Origin: Verrucomicrobiota bacterium
Lineage (GTDB): Bacteria; Verrucomicrobiota; Verrucomicrobiia; Limisphaerales; Fontisphaeraceae
Assembly (NCBI GenBank): GCA_037139415.1
Contig: JBAXGN010000024.1
Coordinates: 1 to 52,651 of the forward strand
DNA: 52,651 nucleotides
Direction of reading: 5' to 3'
How positions within the stretch are numbered: position 1 is the first letter of the stretch; each line of letters opens with the position of its first letter. Made by a program: the position numbers and the translations under genes. Below the pieces are notes generated by a model. It had not been told where the DNA came from. It made no database searches and was given only the letters and a program-made list of their open reading frames with translations. This document shows, piece by piece, positions 33,694-43,492 of the stretch.

Positions 33694-35264
33694 GGCGCTC
33701 GGAGATGTAGCACGAGCGGCGCGCTGCCCCAGTCGGCGGGCGGCGTAAAGGTCGCGGTGCCGTTGGTGAAGGAGCCGGCAGTGGTGCGGTTGCCGGTGTG
33801 CGGATGGAACCACGTGGCTTGGAGCGGCAATTTCACGCTGGTGATTACCAGCGTGAACGGCTGCGCCGTTTTTTGGAACACGACGTATTCGCGACCCGGT
33901 TGCGCCAGGCAATAACCGCTATTTACCAGGTTGTCCAACGGCGCGAGTTTCCAATACTCGGTCGCGCGCCAGAAGGCGCCAAAGTGTTTCATGAAGGCGT
34001 AGCCCGGCGGCACGTCGAGCGGGCGGATCACATCCCACGCGGTATAGGTGTAATAGTAGGCGGTGTAGCCGCCGGCCATCTGGATTCCCCACAGCGTACT
34101 CACGGTTTGTTCCGGAGTCATCACCTTGCCGTAGGTTTTGTCGTTCAAACCGCCCGGGCCACATTCGTAATCGGATTCCACATTCGCAATCGGCCAGGCG
34201 CGACGCTCCCGCTGGCGCAGAATGGTTTCATGGAATTTTCCATGCTGCTGATCAGCGCGAAAATCCGTCAGTTCGTCGTACGCGCCGTTGTCGTTGGCCT
34301 GGTCGTCGTCGTGGACGGTTGTGAGGTGGTGATACGGATCGGTTTCACGGAAGAATTTCAACACGCCCTGCTTATAGGCGAGGTCTTTCTCGTTGTGAGC
34401 CTCCTTGGAGAAATCCCAGATGATATTCGGATACGCGCCATAACGTGCGACGAGCCAACGGAAGAACAGCTTCTCCTCGGCGCTGCCGCGCGCCGGCCAT
34501 TTCACCTGCTTGTTGTACACCTTGATCAGCATGTGCGCCTGGATGCCGCGCTCGTTCATCGCCGCGATCACGCGGTCGTAATGCTGCCAGTAGGCCAGAT
34601 TCATCCGGTTTTGGTCGGGCTGCTCGTTCGTGCCTTCCCAAGGATAAAGGAGCGCCGGGCCGTAATCATCGGGGCCGGTCTTTCCCGCGCGCCACCTAGT
34701 GTCGTGCGCATAGGAATTGAGGATCACGTAGTTGAACCCGTGACGAACGAGGATATCGAGCGACTTTTCCACCGTGGGCACGCCGGGTTTGTCCAGGTCC
34801 AGTGCCCAGAGCCAGTCGTATTCGTAACCCTGCATGAAAAAGCGCGCGCCGTCCTCGAAGACGAAGTGATGCGGGTGCTCTTTGTCCACGCGCAGCCGGC
34901 CGTGAGCTTGCGGACTCGGATTCACCAGGCAGGTGAACGCGGTGGTCTGACCATCCAGTTCCTTCAGGTCGGATTTGGTCACGAGCGACCAGGCGCCTTC
35001 GACGGTCGGCGTCACGCGGATTTTCCACGTACCGTCGCCATCAAAGAAACCAGGGAGGGTGTATGAATTCCCATCCAGGCCTTTCGCCTCGGCACTGAAC
35101 GCAACCAGGAACGGGTTTGGTGTTTTGGTGTTGGCTTTGAAGGCGAAGTCGTGCGGCTGCCAACGCGGAACGGCAACGTGTTCCACGGCGTGCAGCGGAG
35201 CCAGCGGCGTCAGCAGGCACGTGGTGCCGGCGAAGAGAACCGTGCGGAGGAGTTGGGTTTTCAT
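33690..35264 (-). CDS. Secreted DUF5060/DUF4038-type glycoside hydrolase (apiosidase-like)
   Basis: The ATG at 35264 opens the signal peptide (MKTQLLRTVLFAGTTCLLTP). Residues about 25-125 resemble the DUF5060 beta-sandwich (NPFLVAFSAEAKGLDGNSYT, LPGFFDGDGTWKIRVTPTVE). A TIM barrel follows with FFMQGYEYDWLWALDLDKPG, FNYVILNSYAHDTRW, NIIWDFSKEAHNEKD and AWPIANVESDYECGPG. Glu in SKEAH (about 290) and in NVESDYE (about 361) are the candidate acid/base and nucleophile. A short beta domain follows (RTTAGSFTNGTATFTPPADW). The DUF4038 family includes the RG-II apiosidase GH140, but this subgroup's sugar is unknown. It is coupled to the GH28/49-like gene downstream by a 4-nt overlap. Confidence 0.8.
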   Translation of the reverse strand: MKTQLLRTVLFAGTTCLLTPLAPLHAVEHVAVPRWQPHDFAFKANTKTPNPFLVAFSAEAKGLDGNSYTLPGFFDGDGTWKIRVTPTVEGAWSLVTKSDLKELDGQTTAFTCLVNPSPQAHGRLRVDKEHPHHFVFEDGARFFMQGYEYDWLWALDLDKPGVPTVEKSLDILVRHGFNYVILNSYAHDTRWRAGKTGPDDYGPALLYPWEGTNEQPDQNRMNLAYWQHYDRVIAAMNERGIQAHMLIKVYNKQVKWPARGSAEEKLFFRWLVARYGAYPNIIWDFSKEAHNEKDLAYKQGVLKFFRETDPYHHLTTVHDDDQANDNGAYDELTDFRADQQHGKFHETILRQRERRAWPIANVESDYECGPGGLNDKTYGKVMTPEQTVSTLWGIQMAGGYTAYYYTYTAWDVIRPLDVPPGYAFMKHFGAFWRATEYWKLAPLDNLVNSGYCLAQPGREYVVFQKTAQPFTLVITSVKLPLQATWFHPHTGNRTTAGSFTNGTATFTPPADWGSAPLVLHLRAP

Positions 35265-35297
35265 GGTGTCTGAATGATGGGGTTGCTGGATCATTCC

Positions 35298-37469
35298 CTA
35301 TTTTTTGAATCCTGACTCGGTGCGGGAGCGCTTGATCTTGTGTTCGGCGATCGTGCCGGGCTTCCAGGTGCGCGCCAGTTGTACATCGGCCGCGACATCC
35401 GCGGTTTGCCCGGGGATGTCCACCACGCCGGCGCGGTTGTAGAGCACGGGTTGAACATATTGGCGCGTGTAGGCGGCGGCGTAGTTTTTCCAATGGTTCA
35501 GCGCGGCTTCGAGATGCTCGATGGCGGAAGCTTGTTGCTGGGCGTCGCCAGATTTATCGAACAGCGCGAGGTCGCACGCGCCGCGAATCTTCGCGGCGTA
35601 GTATAGTCCGAGATGCGCCATGGCTTCGATGTCGCCGAGCGTGGCGGCGTATTCCTTGGCGCTGTCGGCGGGAGTGACGGCGGCGCGCTGGAGTGATGGC
35701 AGGGCGTGGAGCGCCTGGGCGGCGTTGGCGTCCAGGGTCGCGGCGATTTCGAGCGGGGTCACGCCCTCCGGCTTCTGCTTCGCGAGCAGGCCGGAGCGCC
35801 ACTCGATGATGTTGAGTACACCGGCGCCGGGCATCGTACCGCCTTCGACAAAATCGCGCACGGTGTAGAAACCGCTCTTGCGCCGGCAGGCTTCGGGAAA
35901 CCACTTCAAATCAATGTCGCCCCAAAAGAACCGCGTGATGTAGGGAAACGTCTTGGAGGCCGCGGCCCACGCGGCGGTGAGTTGGAGAATGTCGGCTCCG
36001 GGGAAACGGGCGGCGGTGAGGCGGTCGAAGGTGGCGGCCAGCAGGTCGGGTTCGTAGGCGAGGCGCCCCCAGAGCGCGAACGAGAGCCACTGTTTTTGCA
36101 TGACGGTCTGGCGCGGCGTGCCGGCGTCCTTGGAGAGGAAGTCCCGGCCCCAAAGGTAGCCGTCGGGGCCCATGTAGAAGCCGGCGATCTTGTCTTCGCC
36201 GGGGATCGCCTTGATGAAGGCGCGGGCGTAATGCACATCCGCCCACCGGAAGCTGTAGATGTCGTCGTTGCGCACCGTGAGCCAGCAACGAAGTTCGGGA
36301 CTGAGTAGCGGCAGTACCGGTTGGATCATGCTCGGATTGGGCACGGAATACATGTGGGCGATGGCGTATTTGAAGCTGAGGTCCAGCTTGCAGGGCAGTG
36401 CGGCGAACTCCTTCTGAATCTCGCCCAAGGCCGTCATGTGGAAGCGATGGATGAGCCGGAATTTCCGGTTGGGGGTTTCTTTCAGTCCATCGCGAATGCC
36501 TTCGCCGTAGGTTTGCCAGAGCCACTGCTCCTTGGAGAGGCCTTTGAATTCATTGAGCGGCATGCCTTCGCCGGCCGTGATGCCGAAGCCGGCGAGCAGC
36601 GGATAGGTCTTGATGGTTTCCCGGACGCTGGCGCGAAAATATTCGATCGTGCGGGGCGCGGCTTTAGCGCTGGTGATCCCGTCTTGGCCTTCCGCACCGT
36701 TGAGAAAGACGTTCCACGTGAACCAATACACGTCCACGCCGCGGTCCTGCGCCAGTTGCATGACGTCGCGCCAAAACTGAATCTTCTCGTCGATGGTGAT
36801 CTGCTTGACGACCTCATGGTTGGCGAGCATCTCCGGGCGCACGAAGTTGTTGCCATTGCCGCTGAAGTTCTCGTCCAGCTTCACCGTGGTGCGCCAGACA
36901 TCATCCAGCGCGACGTGCGGAAACTCCGGCACCTTCACGATGCTGGGGAAGGGATTGAGCGACCACAGCGAGATGACGTTGTAGCGATGCCGCGCCATGT
37001 CGTCGAACAGCTCGCGCCAAAAATCCATGCTCCACATCTCGGGGATGTTCGCCTGCGCGGCATCGGAGGGGTCGGTGTAGCTCGGCGTGCGCAGGTCGAG
37101 CGGGATGTTTAGCTTGATGCCGCGCTGGGCGATGTGCGGCGTGTGGATAGAGTCCTTCAACAAATCCAACGAACCGGTGCGGATCGCCTCGGCCACGTCC
37201 AGTCCGCCATACATCGCGCCAATCGCATCCCCACCGACGACGCGCACCGCCGCGCCTTCGCGCTCGATGCGATACGCTTGCGGCACCCCGGGCTCGACCC
37301 GGAGGGTCACGTTGGGCACGGATGAACCGCTGGCTTGCACAGCGCGCTGAACCTCGGCGGCGGCGAACTGGAGCGGAGCCGAATCGGTCGGCATGATGGT
37401 GATCGCCGCGTGGGCCGAAGCAACGCACAGCAGCGAGAAGAAAGCCGGCAGGGAGCGAATAGAGTTCAT
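35298..37469 (-). CDS. Secreted GH67/GH20-like glycosidase (alpha-glucuronidase-type architecture)
   Basis: A 723-aa exported protein (signal SLPAFFSLLCVASAHAA). Residues about 20-110 form the small alpha/beta domain found before GH20 and GH67 barrels (APLQFAAAEVQRAVQ, RIEREGAAVRVVGGDAIGAM, YGGLDVAEAIRTG). The barrel has RGIKLNIPLDLRTPSYTDPS, ARHRYNVISLWSLNPFPSI, GVDVYWFTWNVFLNG, GFGITAGEGMPL and IAGFYMGPDGYLWGRD. The C-terminal part is helical. The set of aromatic and acidic positions fits an alpha-glucuronidase-like enzyme, but I cannot prove the catalytic acids. It would act on uronic-acid-decorated glycans. Preceded by an FAD oxidoreductase gene (7 nt gap), followed by DUF4038. Confidence 0.65.
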   Translation of the reverse strand: MNSIRSLPAFFSLLCVASAHAAITIMPTDSAPLQFAAAEVQRAVQASGSSVPNVTLRVEPGVPQAYRIEREGAAVRVVGGDAIGAMYGGLDVAEAIRTGSLDLLKDSIHTPHIAQRGIKLNIPLDLRTPSYTDPSDAAQANIPEMWSMDFWRELFDDMARHRYNVISLWSLNPFPSIVKVPEFPHVALDDVWRTTVKLDENFSGNGNNFVRPEMLANHEVVKQITIDEKIQFWRDVMQLAQDRGVDVYWFTWNVFLNGAEGQDGITSAKAAPRTIEYFRASVRETIKTYPLLAGFGITAGEGMPLNEFKGLSKEQWLWQTYGEGIRDGLKETPNRKFRLIHRFHMTALGEIQKEFAALPCKLDLSFKYAIAHMYSVPNPSMIQPVLPLLSPELRCWLTVRNDDIYSFRWADVHYARAFIKAIPGEDKIAGFYMGPDGYLWGRDFLSKDAGTPRQTVMQKQWLSFALWGRLAYEPDLLAATFDRLTAARFPGADILQLTAAWAAASKTFPYITRFFWGDIDLKWFPEACRRKSGFYTVRDFVEGGTMPGAGVLNIIEWRSGLLAKQKPEGVTPLEIAATLDANAAQALHALPSLQRAAVTPADSAKEYAATLGDIEAMAHLGLYYAAKIRGACDLALFDKSGDAQQQASAIEHLEAALNHWKNYAAAYTRQYVQPVLYNRAGVVDIPGQTADVAADVQLARTWKPGTIAEHKIKRSRTESGFKK

Positions 37470-37476
37470 AGGTTAA

Positions 37477-38943
37477 TTAGCTTTCCAAATGGACACCGGC
37501 CTTTAACAGGGCATCCCGCAGGATGGGATAAGCCAGGTCACGCGTGCCGCAGGATTTGGCCGCGCACAGGGCGGCGGCGGTGCCGGCGGCCTGGCCCTGG
37601 CCCATGCAACAAACCGTGTTGCGCGTGGACATGTGGGCATCATGGTTGGACGTGATTAACATGCCCGCCGCCAGGAGGTTTTCCAGGCCGGCCACCCGCA
37701 ACGCTTTGTAGGGGATGCCATAAGTGCCGCCGTTCTTGATCTGCAAACGCGGCGCGTTGTCGTGAAATCCGTAGGCCATGATGTCGTCGTCGAAGTGTTT
37801 CCCTTCCAGCACGTCGGCGCGCGTGAGGTCGTAGTCGCAGGCAATGACCCGCGCCCGCCGGATGTTCAGCGACGGGCTGGTGCGTGCAATGAAGGCCTTC
37901 TCACAGCCGGGGACATACTTTCTGAACAGCTCAATCGCCTTGGCCTGGCGTTTTCGCAACTCCAACTCGGCTTGCGAGACGGCGTCCCGGTTCGTTGGAC
38001 TGACGGGCATTTTGAACCCCATCTTGATGAACATGAAATAGTCGTCGTGGACGGTGGTGGTAACCATGGCAAGCATGATCTTGCGCGCCTCCTCGTGGAA
38101 CTCCTTGGGCAGTCCCTTCGAATTGCTTTGCACACGGACAATCTGGCCTTCCTTGCCGCCACGCCATCCGCGGGCCAACTGCGTCACCGCGCCCTGGGAT
38201 TCAAGATAGTCGTGGAACCGGGCAACGTTCACGCCGCCCACCCCCATGCTGTTCACCACGGGATAGTCGTTCGGCTCGGTGTATTTGGCACCGGCAAAGG
38301 CCGCGAGGTCACCGTAGCCGGTGCAATCCACGAAGGACTTCGCCATGATCGCCTCCCGACCGGCCCGGCTTTCTGCGATCACACCCTTAAGCCGCGAACC
38401 CTCCGTGATGGCGCCTGCGAGCAGCGTGTTGACGGCCACGGAGACGCCGGCTTCCACCAGCATCTCAAACGTGACCAGTTTGTAGAGTTCCGTATCAATG
38501 GCGGTGCAGACTGAATCGTAATTGTAGCCGGAAACCATTTCGGCATGGCCCGAGGTGCCGCCGACTTTGGCCAGGCGATCCACGATTTCCTGGGGAATAC
38601 CCTGGACCACCTGCTTCCTGGCCACGCCGGGAAAGGCTTTCCATAAATTGAAATAGCTGTGCAGCGCGGTGCCGCCTTCCACGACGGTTCCGCCCGGATA
38701 GCCTTTGCGCTCGATCAGCATCGTTTTCGCGCCTTGCCGCGCCGCCGCGATGGCCGTTACCACGCCGGCCGTGCCGCCGCCCGCGACGACGACATCGAAC
38801 TTGCGGATGGGCAGTTGCCTGGCAGGTTCCTCGTACCAGCCTTCCAGTGGTTTTTTCCGTTCTGCCGGCTGGCCCGCAGCCAACCCGGCTGGAAGTCCCG
38901 CACCCAGCAGGGTAATTCGTTTTGAAAACTCTCGGCGATTCAT
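37477..38943 (-). CDS. FAD-dependent oxidoreductase, PF12831 family
   Basis: A 488-aa protein with a twin-arginine-like start (MNRREFSKRITLLGAGLPAG), so probably exported folded with FAD. The Rossmann strand is FDVVVAGGGTAGVVTAIAAA (about residues 48-67), followed by ERKGYPGGTVVEGG. FVDCTGYGDLAAFAG is the second FAD-contact segment, and the C-terminal NTVCCMGQGQAAGTAAALCA closes the site. The family oxidises unknown small substrates and recurs in PVC polysaccharide loci. It is only distantly similar to the 3441-5117 protein. Context: between the GH2 beta-mannosidase and the GH67-like gene, all in one direction, so a role in oxidising a released sugar or acid is possible. Confidence 0.8.
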   Translation of the reverse strand: MNRREFSKRITLLGAGLPAGLAAGQPAERKKPLEGWYEEPARQLPIRKFDVVVAGGGTAGVVTAIAAARQGAKTMLIERKGYPGGTVVEGGTALHSYFNLWKAFPGVARKQVVQGIPQEIVDRLAKVGGTSGHAEMVSGYNYDSVCTAIDTELYKLVTFEMLVEAGVSVAVNTLLAGAITEGSRLKGVIAESRAGREAIMAKSFVDCTGYGDLAAFAGAKYTEPNDYPVVNSMGVGGVNVARFHDYLESQGAVTQLARGWRGGKEGQIVRVQSNSKGLPKEFHEEARKIMLAMVTTTVHDDYFMFIKMGFKMPVSPTNRDAVSQAELELRKRQAKAIELFRKYVPGCEKAFIARTSPSLNIRRARVIACDYDLTRADVLEGKHFDDDIMAYGFHDNAPRLQIKNGGTYGIPYKALRVAGLENLLAAGMLITSNHDAHMSTRNTVCCMGQGQAAGTAAALCAAKSCGTRDLAYPILRDALLKAGVHLES

Positions 38944-38995
38944 AATTTTTTCCTGTGATTAATATTGAGTTCGGTTCACTTGCTCGTGTCAAGCA

Positions 38996-41608
38996 TTAGG
39001 TCTTTTTCCAGTCAACTGCCGTCGCCTGCGGCGAATACCAGGCCCGGGCAATAATCCGCCCCTGCGGATGCCGGCCCAGGATGCGCACGGTCTTGGTTTC
39101 GCCAGGTAGCAAGTCGAAATAGTTGTCCTCAAAGAACCAACCGAAGGGATTGCCGCCCGCGTCGCCTTCCAAGTGTACCGCGCGGGCGAATTTGTCGGTG
39201 GTGATCACCAGTACTCCGTTCTGCACTTGCACGTTCAGCTTCGCCTCGGGAAACACCAGGCGGCGCTCGATGTCGGCAAAGGCGTTGGCACGCGCCAGCA
39301 CCTTCCCTGACTGGTCCGATAGCGTGGCGAACAGGATGTGCTCCTTGCGAAAGGCACGGATGCCGGCCTGGTCCAACCGCACGACGACGGCGGACTTGCC
39401 CGGGGCCACGGTCACTTCGCGCACGATCTCTTTGCGAAATTTGTTTTGCTCGAGATGGTAAAGCTGAATTCTGACTGTGCCGCTGACCGTTTCGGTGCTG
39501 TCGTTGACCGCCCACAAGTGAATGAACGTGCCGATGTCGAAAGACAACAGCACTGCGGCGTAGGCGCGACGCAGCGCGTAATAGGCGTGGTAGGGCTCGA
39601 GAAAGAAGTCCACCTTCGCACTGTAAACCTGAGGCCAGGAGTCGTTGTATTTCCATACAATGTAACCGCCACAACAACGGCGGTCGGATGCTTCCTCCGC
39701 CGGACGGCCTCGCCGCTGGCGCTCGACGGTGTCCTGGTAATACAGTCCCTCCGCCATGCCGAGCCGGTAAACCAACCCGGCGAGATCGGTGGCGTCGTAG
39801 AATTGCTCGACCGGCCCGGTCTTCTTCCAGCTTTCCGCACACGTGTAGGGCAGCCAGGTCTTGGGGAAGGGATGGCGGTTGCCGTGAAGATAGAGCGTGG
39901 AATAACCCTCCGGCCAGAGATGCTCGGGCTTCATGAACCGCTTTAAGCTGTGCAGCACGGGCGCGGCAATCCGGGTGTCTTCGCTGGCGAAATTCAGGTA
40001 ATCGTAGCCGGGCACAAACCACATGTTGGTGTAACCATGCGTATTTCCCTCGCGCGGATCGTTGGCGTTCACTCCGCCATAGGGCGAACTGGGCTGGTAG
40101 TAACGCTCGGGATCGAACTGCCGGCAAATCGCCCCGACCTCTTCCGCCGCCGCCAAACCGGGCCAGGGACCGTGATCCGTAAAGTCCTTGTTGTAATCCT
40201 CGTGCGCCCACATCGCGGCTTCGTTGCACCCGCACCAGCAGAGGATGGAAGCATGATGCTTGAGACGTTTGAGCTGACGCGTCGCCTTCTCGCGGGAACG
40301 AGCCCGACTCGCTTCATCCGGCTTCAAGGGCAACTGGGCGAAGTCCTGCCACAGCAGAAATCCCCGGGCATCCGCCATTTCGTAAAAGTTGTCGTGCGGC
40401 GCCATGACCTGGCCCCAGATGCGGAACGCGTTGAAGTTGGCATTCTCCGCAAGGGCAAAGAGCTTCTCTGTGCGGGCTTGATCCCACACACGGCTCATCA
40501 GGTTGGGCGTCACCCAGTCGCCGCCGCGAAGCAGCACCGGCACACCATTGACCACAAAGTGCAAGGGCTCCGGCATGGTCAACCGGCGAAAGCCAATGGT
40601 CCGATGCCGCGTCTGCTGCGGGCGGTCTCCAGCCAGCAGCGTAACCTGCGCCCGATACAGCGGCTGACGGCCATAGCCACGCGGCCACCACAACTGCGGG
40701 CGATCCAGCTTTACGACGCAGCGGCAGTTAAAGCTCCCTGCGGTTGTCTCCGCCGAAGTGATTGATTCCGCCACCGGTTTGCCTTCGGGATCGAACAGCC
40801 GCACGCGCACGCTGACCGACGGCAACCGTGCGTTGCCCGACGCATCAACGGTCAAAGTTCCCGTGCTCAACGACTCGTCCAGCGATACACCGGCCACCGC
40901 CTCGTCCAGCGTATTGCCATCGGAAGTTTCCAGCCACACATGGTCGAAGATTCCGACCGAAGCCAGCGGCGGATTCGGGCCCAGATAACTGCCGCCGGGG
41001 CGCTGGCGACCTATCTCAGGCACACCTTCTTCAGACCTGCCCGCGTTGGAACGAAAACGGAGCACCAGCGAGTTTTCCGGACGCAGCGCCTGGCTGACTT
41101 CGACGGTGAGCGGCGCGTGCTCCTCCGAGTGCGACGCGAGGCGGTTGCCGTTGAGATAAACCTCCGCCCGACCATCGAGTCCCAGAAACCGAAGCCGGCT
41201 CGCGCGCCCCGGTCGCGCCGAAAACTTCAGCGCATACACCCAGTCCCTTTGCCCCATCCAGAAACATTTCTCCGTTCCGCCCGGCAGCCAGGGTGGTTCG
41301 ATTTTCGCGTGGGCCAGGAGAACGTCCGGCACCATGGCCGGCAGGGCCGCAACCGGCAGCCAGCCATCGGCAACCGCCGCCCGTTCTGCCTCGTTCAAGA
41401 GCGCGGCGGTCGCCTCGGCGCGCGGCTCGAAGCCTTTGAGGCTCCAACCCTGCAACAGTTCGGTCGCTGCAACCACTTCATTGGAAGCCGCTGGTTCCGT
41501 CTGGCTGGACAAGTTTACAGGCGTCGCGAGCGCGCCGCTGACGATGGCTGCTTGCGCAAGGAATTGCCGGCGGGTCAGGTTCTCTTGGATTGGGTTGTCG
41601 CTTTTCAT
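38996..41608 (-). CDS. GH2 family beta-mannosidase-like enzyme, Tat-exported
   Basis: An 870-aa protein with a twin-arginine signal (NLTRRQFLAQAAIVSGALAT). The jelly-roll has GWSLKGF and RFLGLDGRAEVYLNGNRLAS; then come an immunoglobulin-like domain and a TIM barrel. PVLLRGGDWVTPNLMSRVW, FNAFRIWGQVMAPHDNFYEM and ILCWCGCNEAAMWAHEDYN match beta-mannosidases; the Glu of GCNE is the acid/base. The Glu in NFASEDTRIAAP aligns with the nucleophile position. GYIVWKYNDSWPQVYSAKVD is another family block. It would remove non-reducing beta-mannose, or a related sugar, from glycans in the periplasm. Followed by an FAD oxidoreductase, preceded by a sulfatase. Confidence 0.85.
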   Translation of the reverse strand: MKSDNPIQENLTRRQFLAQAAIVSGALATPVNLSSQTEPAASNEVVAATELLQGWSLKGFEPRAEATAALLNEAERAAVADGWLPVAALPAMVPDVLLAHAKIEPPWLPGGTEKCFWMGQRDWVYALKFSARPGRASRLRFLGLDGRAEVYLNGNRLASHSEEHAPLTVEVSQALRPENSLVLRFRSNAGRSEEGVPEIGRQRPGGSYLGPNPPLASVGIFDHVWLETSDGNTLDEAVAGVSLDESLSTGTLTVDASGNARLPSVSVRVRLFDPEGKPVAESITSAETTAGSFNCRCVVKLDRPQLWWPRGYGRQPLYRAQVTLLAGDRPQQTRHRTIGFRRLTMPEPLHFVVNGVPVLLRGGDWVTPNLMSRVWDQARTEKLFALAENANFNAFRIWGQVMAPHDNFYEMADARGFLLWQDFAQLPLKPDEASRARSREKATRQLKRLKHHASILCWCGCNEAAMWAHEDYNKDFTDHGPWPGLAAAEEVGAICRQFDPERYYQPSSPYGGVNANDPREGNTHGYTNMWFVPGYDYLNFASEDTRIAAPVLHSLKRFMKPEHLWPEGYSTLYLHGNRHPFPKTWLPYTCAESWKKTGPVEQFYDATDLAGLVYRLGMAEGLYYQDTVERQRRGRPAEEASDRRCCGGYIVWKYNDSWPQVYSAKVDFFLEPYHAYYALRRAYAAVLLSFDIGTFIHLWAVNDSTETVSGTVRIQLYHLEQNKFRKEIVREVTVAPGKSAVVVRLDQAGIRAFRKEHILFATLSDQSGKVLARANAFADIERRLVFPEAKLNVQVQNGVLVITTDKFARAVHLEGDAGGNPFGWFFEDNYFDLLPGETKTVRILGRHPQGRIIARAWYSPQATAVDWKKT

Positions 41609-41625
41609 TGATGATCGGGCCGAGG

Positions 41626-43272
41626 CTACTTTTGTTTAAGAACCTTCTTCGGAAGCTGGCTAGCGGCGAGAAGTGGGCGGTTGCGCACAGCGTCGAGGTG
41701 GGGGGACTTCACACGGGTCAGCCATTCGATGAGCAACCCCTTCATCCGCCCTGCTTCGGCGCGGTATTGCTCCTTGTCAGGATTGCGGCCGATGAGGTTG
41801 TTCAACTCGTGCGGGTCGGTCTTCAGGTCGTAGAGGGCGTCCAAAGACGGTGCGGCGGTCGAACGGCCGAACATCAGTTTCCAACGGCCATCGAAAAGCA
41901 TGAAGCCGGGAACGGCCTGGCTGGGCCATTCCGAGACCGCCACCCGTCCCTGGCCGCTTTCCTTGCCTTCCACCAGCGGGCGCAAGCTGCGGCCTTCGGA
42001 CGCATGCCCCGGCTGGCCGCAGTAATCGAGGATCGTCGCGAAGAGATCGAGCTGTGAGGCGGGGGCTGGGACCACGGTGCTGGCGGGGATAACGCCGGGC
42101 AACCGCAGCAACAACGGCACGTGCGCTGAGCCTTCGTAGAAAACCATTTTGCTGTGCAAGCCATGATCACCGAGCATTTCACCGTGGTCGCTGGTAAAGA
42201 TGACCAGGGTGTCTTTGGCAAGTCCCAGTTCGTCCAGCCGATTCAGAAGCTTACCCACCCAATCATCCACCTCGGTGACCATCCCGTAGTAGATGGAGGT
42301 CATTTGGCGGATGTTGGCCGGATTGCGATAGGAATCCGACTCGCCTTGCTTCTGCGCGAAGTAGGGCGAGTTGTCGCGGGGATCGTTAAGGCTGCCGGGC
42401 ACCGGGATGCTGGCGGGTGGATACATGCTGTAGTAGGGCTCGGAGACCAGCATGGGCGGGTGGGGCGGATCGAGCGATACGGTGAGCGTGAACGGTCCGT
42501 CCTTAAGCCGGTCCAGAGCAGCCAGACCTTCCTGAGCCGTAAACGCGGTGTGACTGACAGCGGCGGGCACATCAAGCCGGCCATACATTCCTGCTTGCGA
42601 GGGTTTGCCAACGGGTGTTTTTCCAAAATTCTCGTCGAGCGGGATCGGCGTATAGGTGCCGTGTCGGCTGGCCAACTGCCCGGCTTGCACGGCGCGGCGC
42701 GGCGCGTTCTGTTCGACAAACTTGAAGAACGCATCACTTTCGGAAGTCTCGGCCTTGCTGCTGGCCGGTCGCTGTTTGCCATTCAGCCACCGAACGGGCT
42801 GGGTGTAGTCGAGCGTGAGTTGGTAGGGGCTGTGATACTTGCCGTGATACTCGCCCCGGTAGCCGTTGCGCAACAGGACTTGGTCAAAGGACGGAAACGG
42901 CGGTGCATCCGTACGGCCCGCATCCGTGTTGTTGAGGACGTGATTGGATTCAATGCTGTGCCCGGTGAGGATAACCGTCCGCGCCGGGGTGCAAACCGGA
43001 CACGACGAATAGAAGCTGGTGAACCGTGCACCCTCGCGAGCCAACCGATCCATGTTTGGGGTTTTAATGATCGGGTTCCCGGCGCAACTCATGGCATCCC
43101 AGCGTTGCTGGTCCGTCATGATGAAGAGCAGGTTAACCGGGCGCTTAGACGCTGGGGTGGCTGGGAGACACGCGAGGAACAATGCCAGGATGAGCCCCCA
43201 GATGCGTTTCTGGTTTTGCAGCAGGAGGCGGGTAAATTCCTCGCCATCAACCTGGTGGTTTGCCTCACTCAT
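41626..43272 (-). CDS. Secreted type I sulfatase
   Basis: A 548-aa protein with an N-terminal hydrophobic segment after a charged start (RIWGLILALFLACLPATPAS, about residues 23-42). LLFIMTDQQRWDAMSC carries the first metal ligands. Cys94 in CPVCTPARTVILTGH is the CxPxR site for formylglycine. LVIFTSDHGEMLGDHGLHSK has the calcium and substrate residues, and SEWPSQAVPGFM is in the C-terminal subdomain. It desulfates sulfated carbohydrates; the linkage is unknown. Sequence differs greatly from the other sulfatase (30144-32069), so they probably serve different positions. It is 17 nt upstream of the beta-mannosidase gene. Confidence 0.87.
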   Translation of the reverse strand: MSEANHQVDGEEFTRLLLQNQKRIWGLILALFLACLPATPASKRPVNLLFIMTDQQRWDAMSCAGNPIIKTPNMDRLAREGARFTSFYSSCPVCTPARTVILTGHSIESNHVLNNTDAGRTDAPPFPSFDQVLLRNGYRGEYHGKYHSPYQLTLDYTQPVRWLNGKQRPASSKAETSESDAFFKFVEQNAPRRAVQAGQLASRHGTYTPIPLDENFGKTPVGKPSQAGMYGRLDVPAAVSHTAFTAQEGLAALDRLKDGPFTLTVSLDPPHPPMLVSEPYYSMYPPASIPVPGSLNDPRDNSPYFAQKQGESDSYRNPANIRQMTSIYYGMVTEVDDWVGKLLNRLDELGLAKDTLVIFTSDHGEMLGDHGLHSKMVFYEGSAHVPLLLRLPGVIPASTVVPAPASQLDLFATILDYCGQPGHASEGRSLRPLVEGKESGQGRVAVSEWPSQAVPGFMLFDGRWKLMFGRSTAAPSLDALYDLKTDPHELNNLIGRNPDKEQYRAEAGRMKGLLIEWLTRVKSPHLDAVRNRPLLAASQLPKKVLKQK

Positions 43273-43492
43273 TGATTCGTATGGCCAGTTTCAATTTCAC
43301 TGTTGTATGAATGGTAATGTCGCTTACTCTGTGGAATTGGACAATTATTTTCTGAACCATGATAGCGTACCAGTTTAACTTGGAAACTGGCAGCCCTTAC
43401 CGTTTGGCAAATTTGTAAGCAAACAACGCGTGCCGCCGCCGTTGGCGAAGAGGCTCGCGCTGTCGCCGAAACGTTATTTGCTGGCGCCGCGC

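Noticed and set aside
33798-35066. A 422-codon open frame on the plus strand
   Set aside because: It lies wholly antisense to the DUF5060/DUF4038 glycosidase, which has clear domains and a signal peptide. The frame's product is low-complexity with no recognisable motif; long antisense frames are common at this GC content.
39129-40235. A 368-codon minus-strand frame
   Set aside because: Another frame of the GH2 gene; Arg-rich composition without structure, while the GH2 frame keeps its catalytic motifs.
42154-43275. A 373-codon plus-strand open frame
   Set aside because: Antisense to a sulfatase with an intact CTPAR site; no family features of its own.
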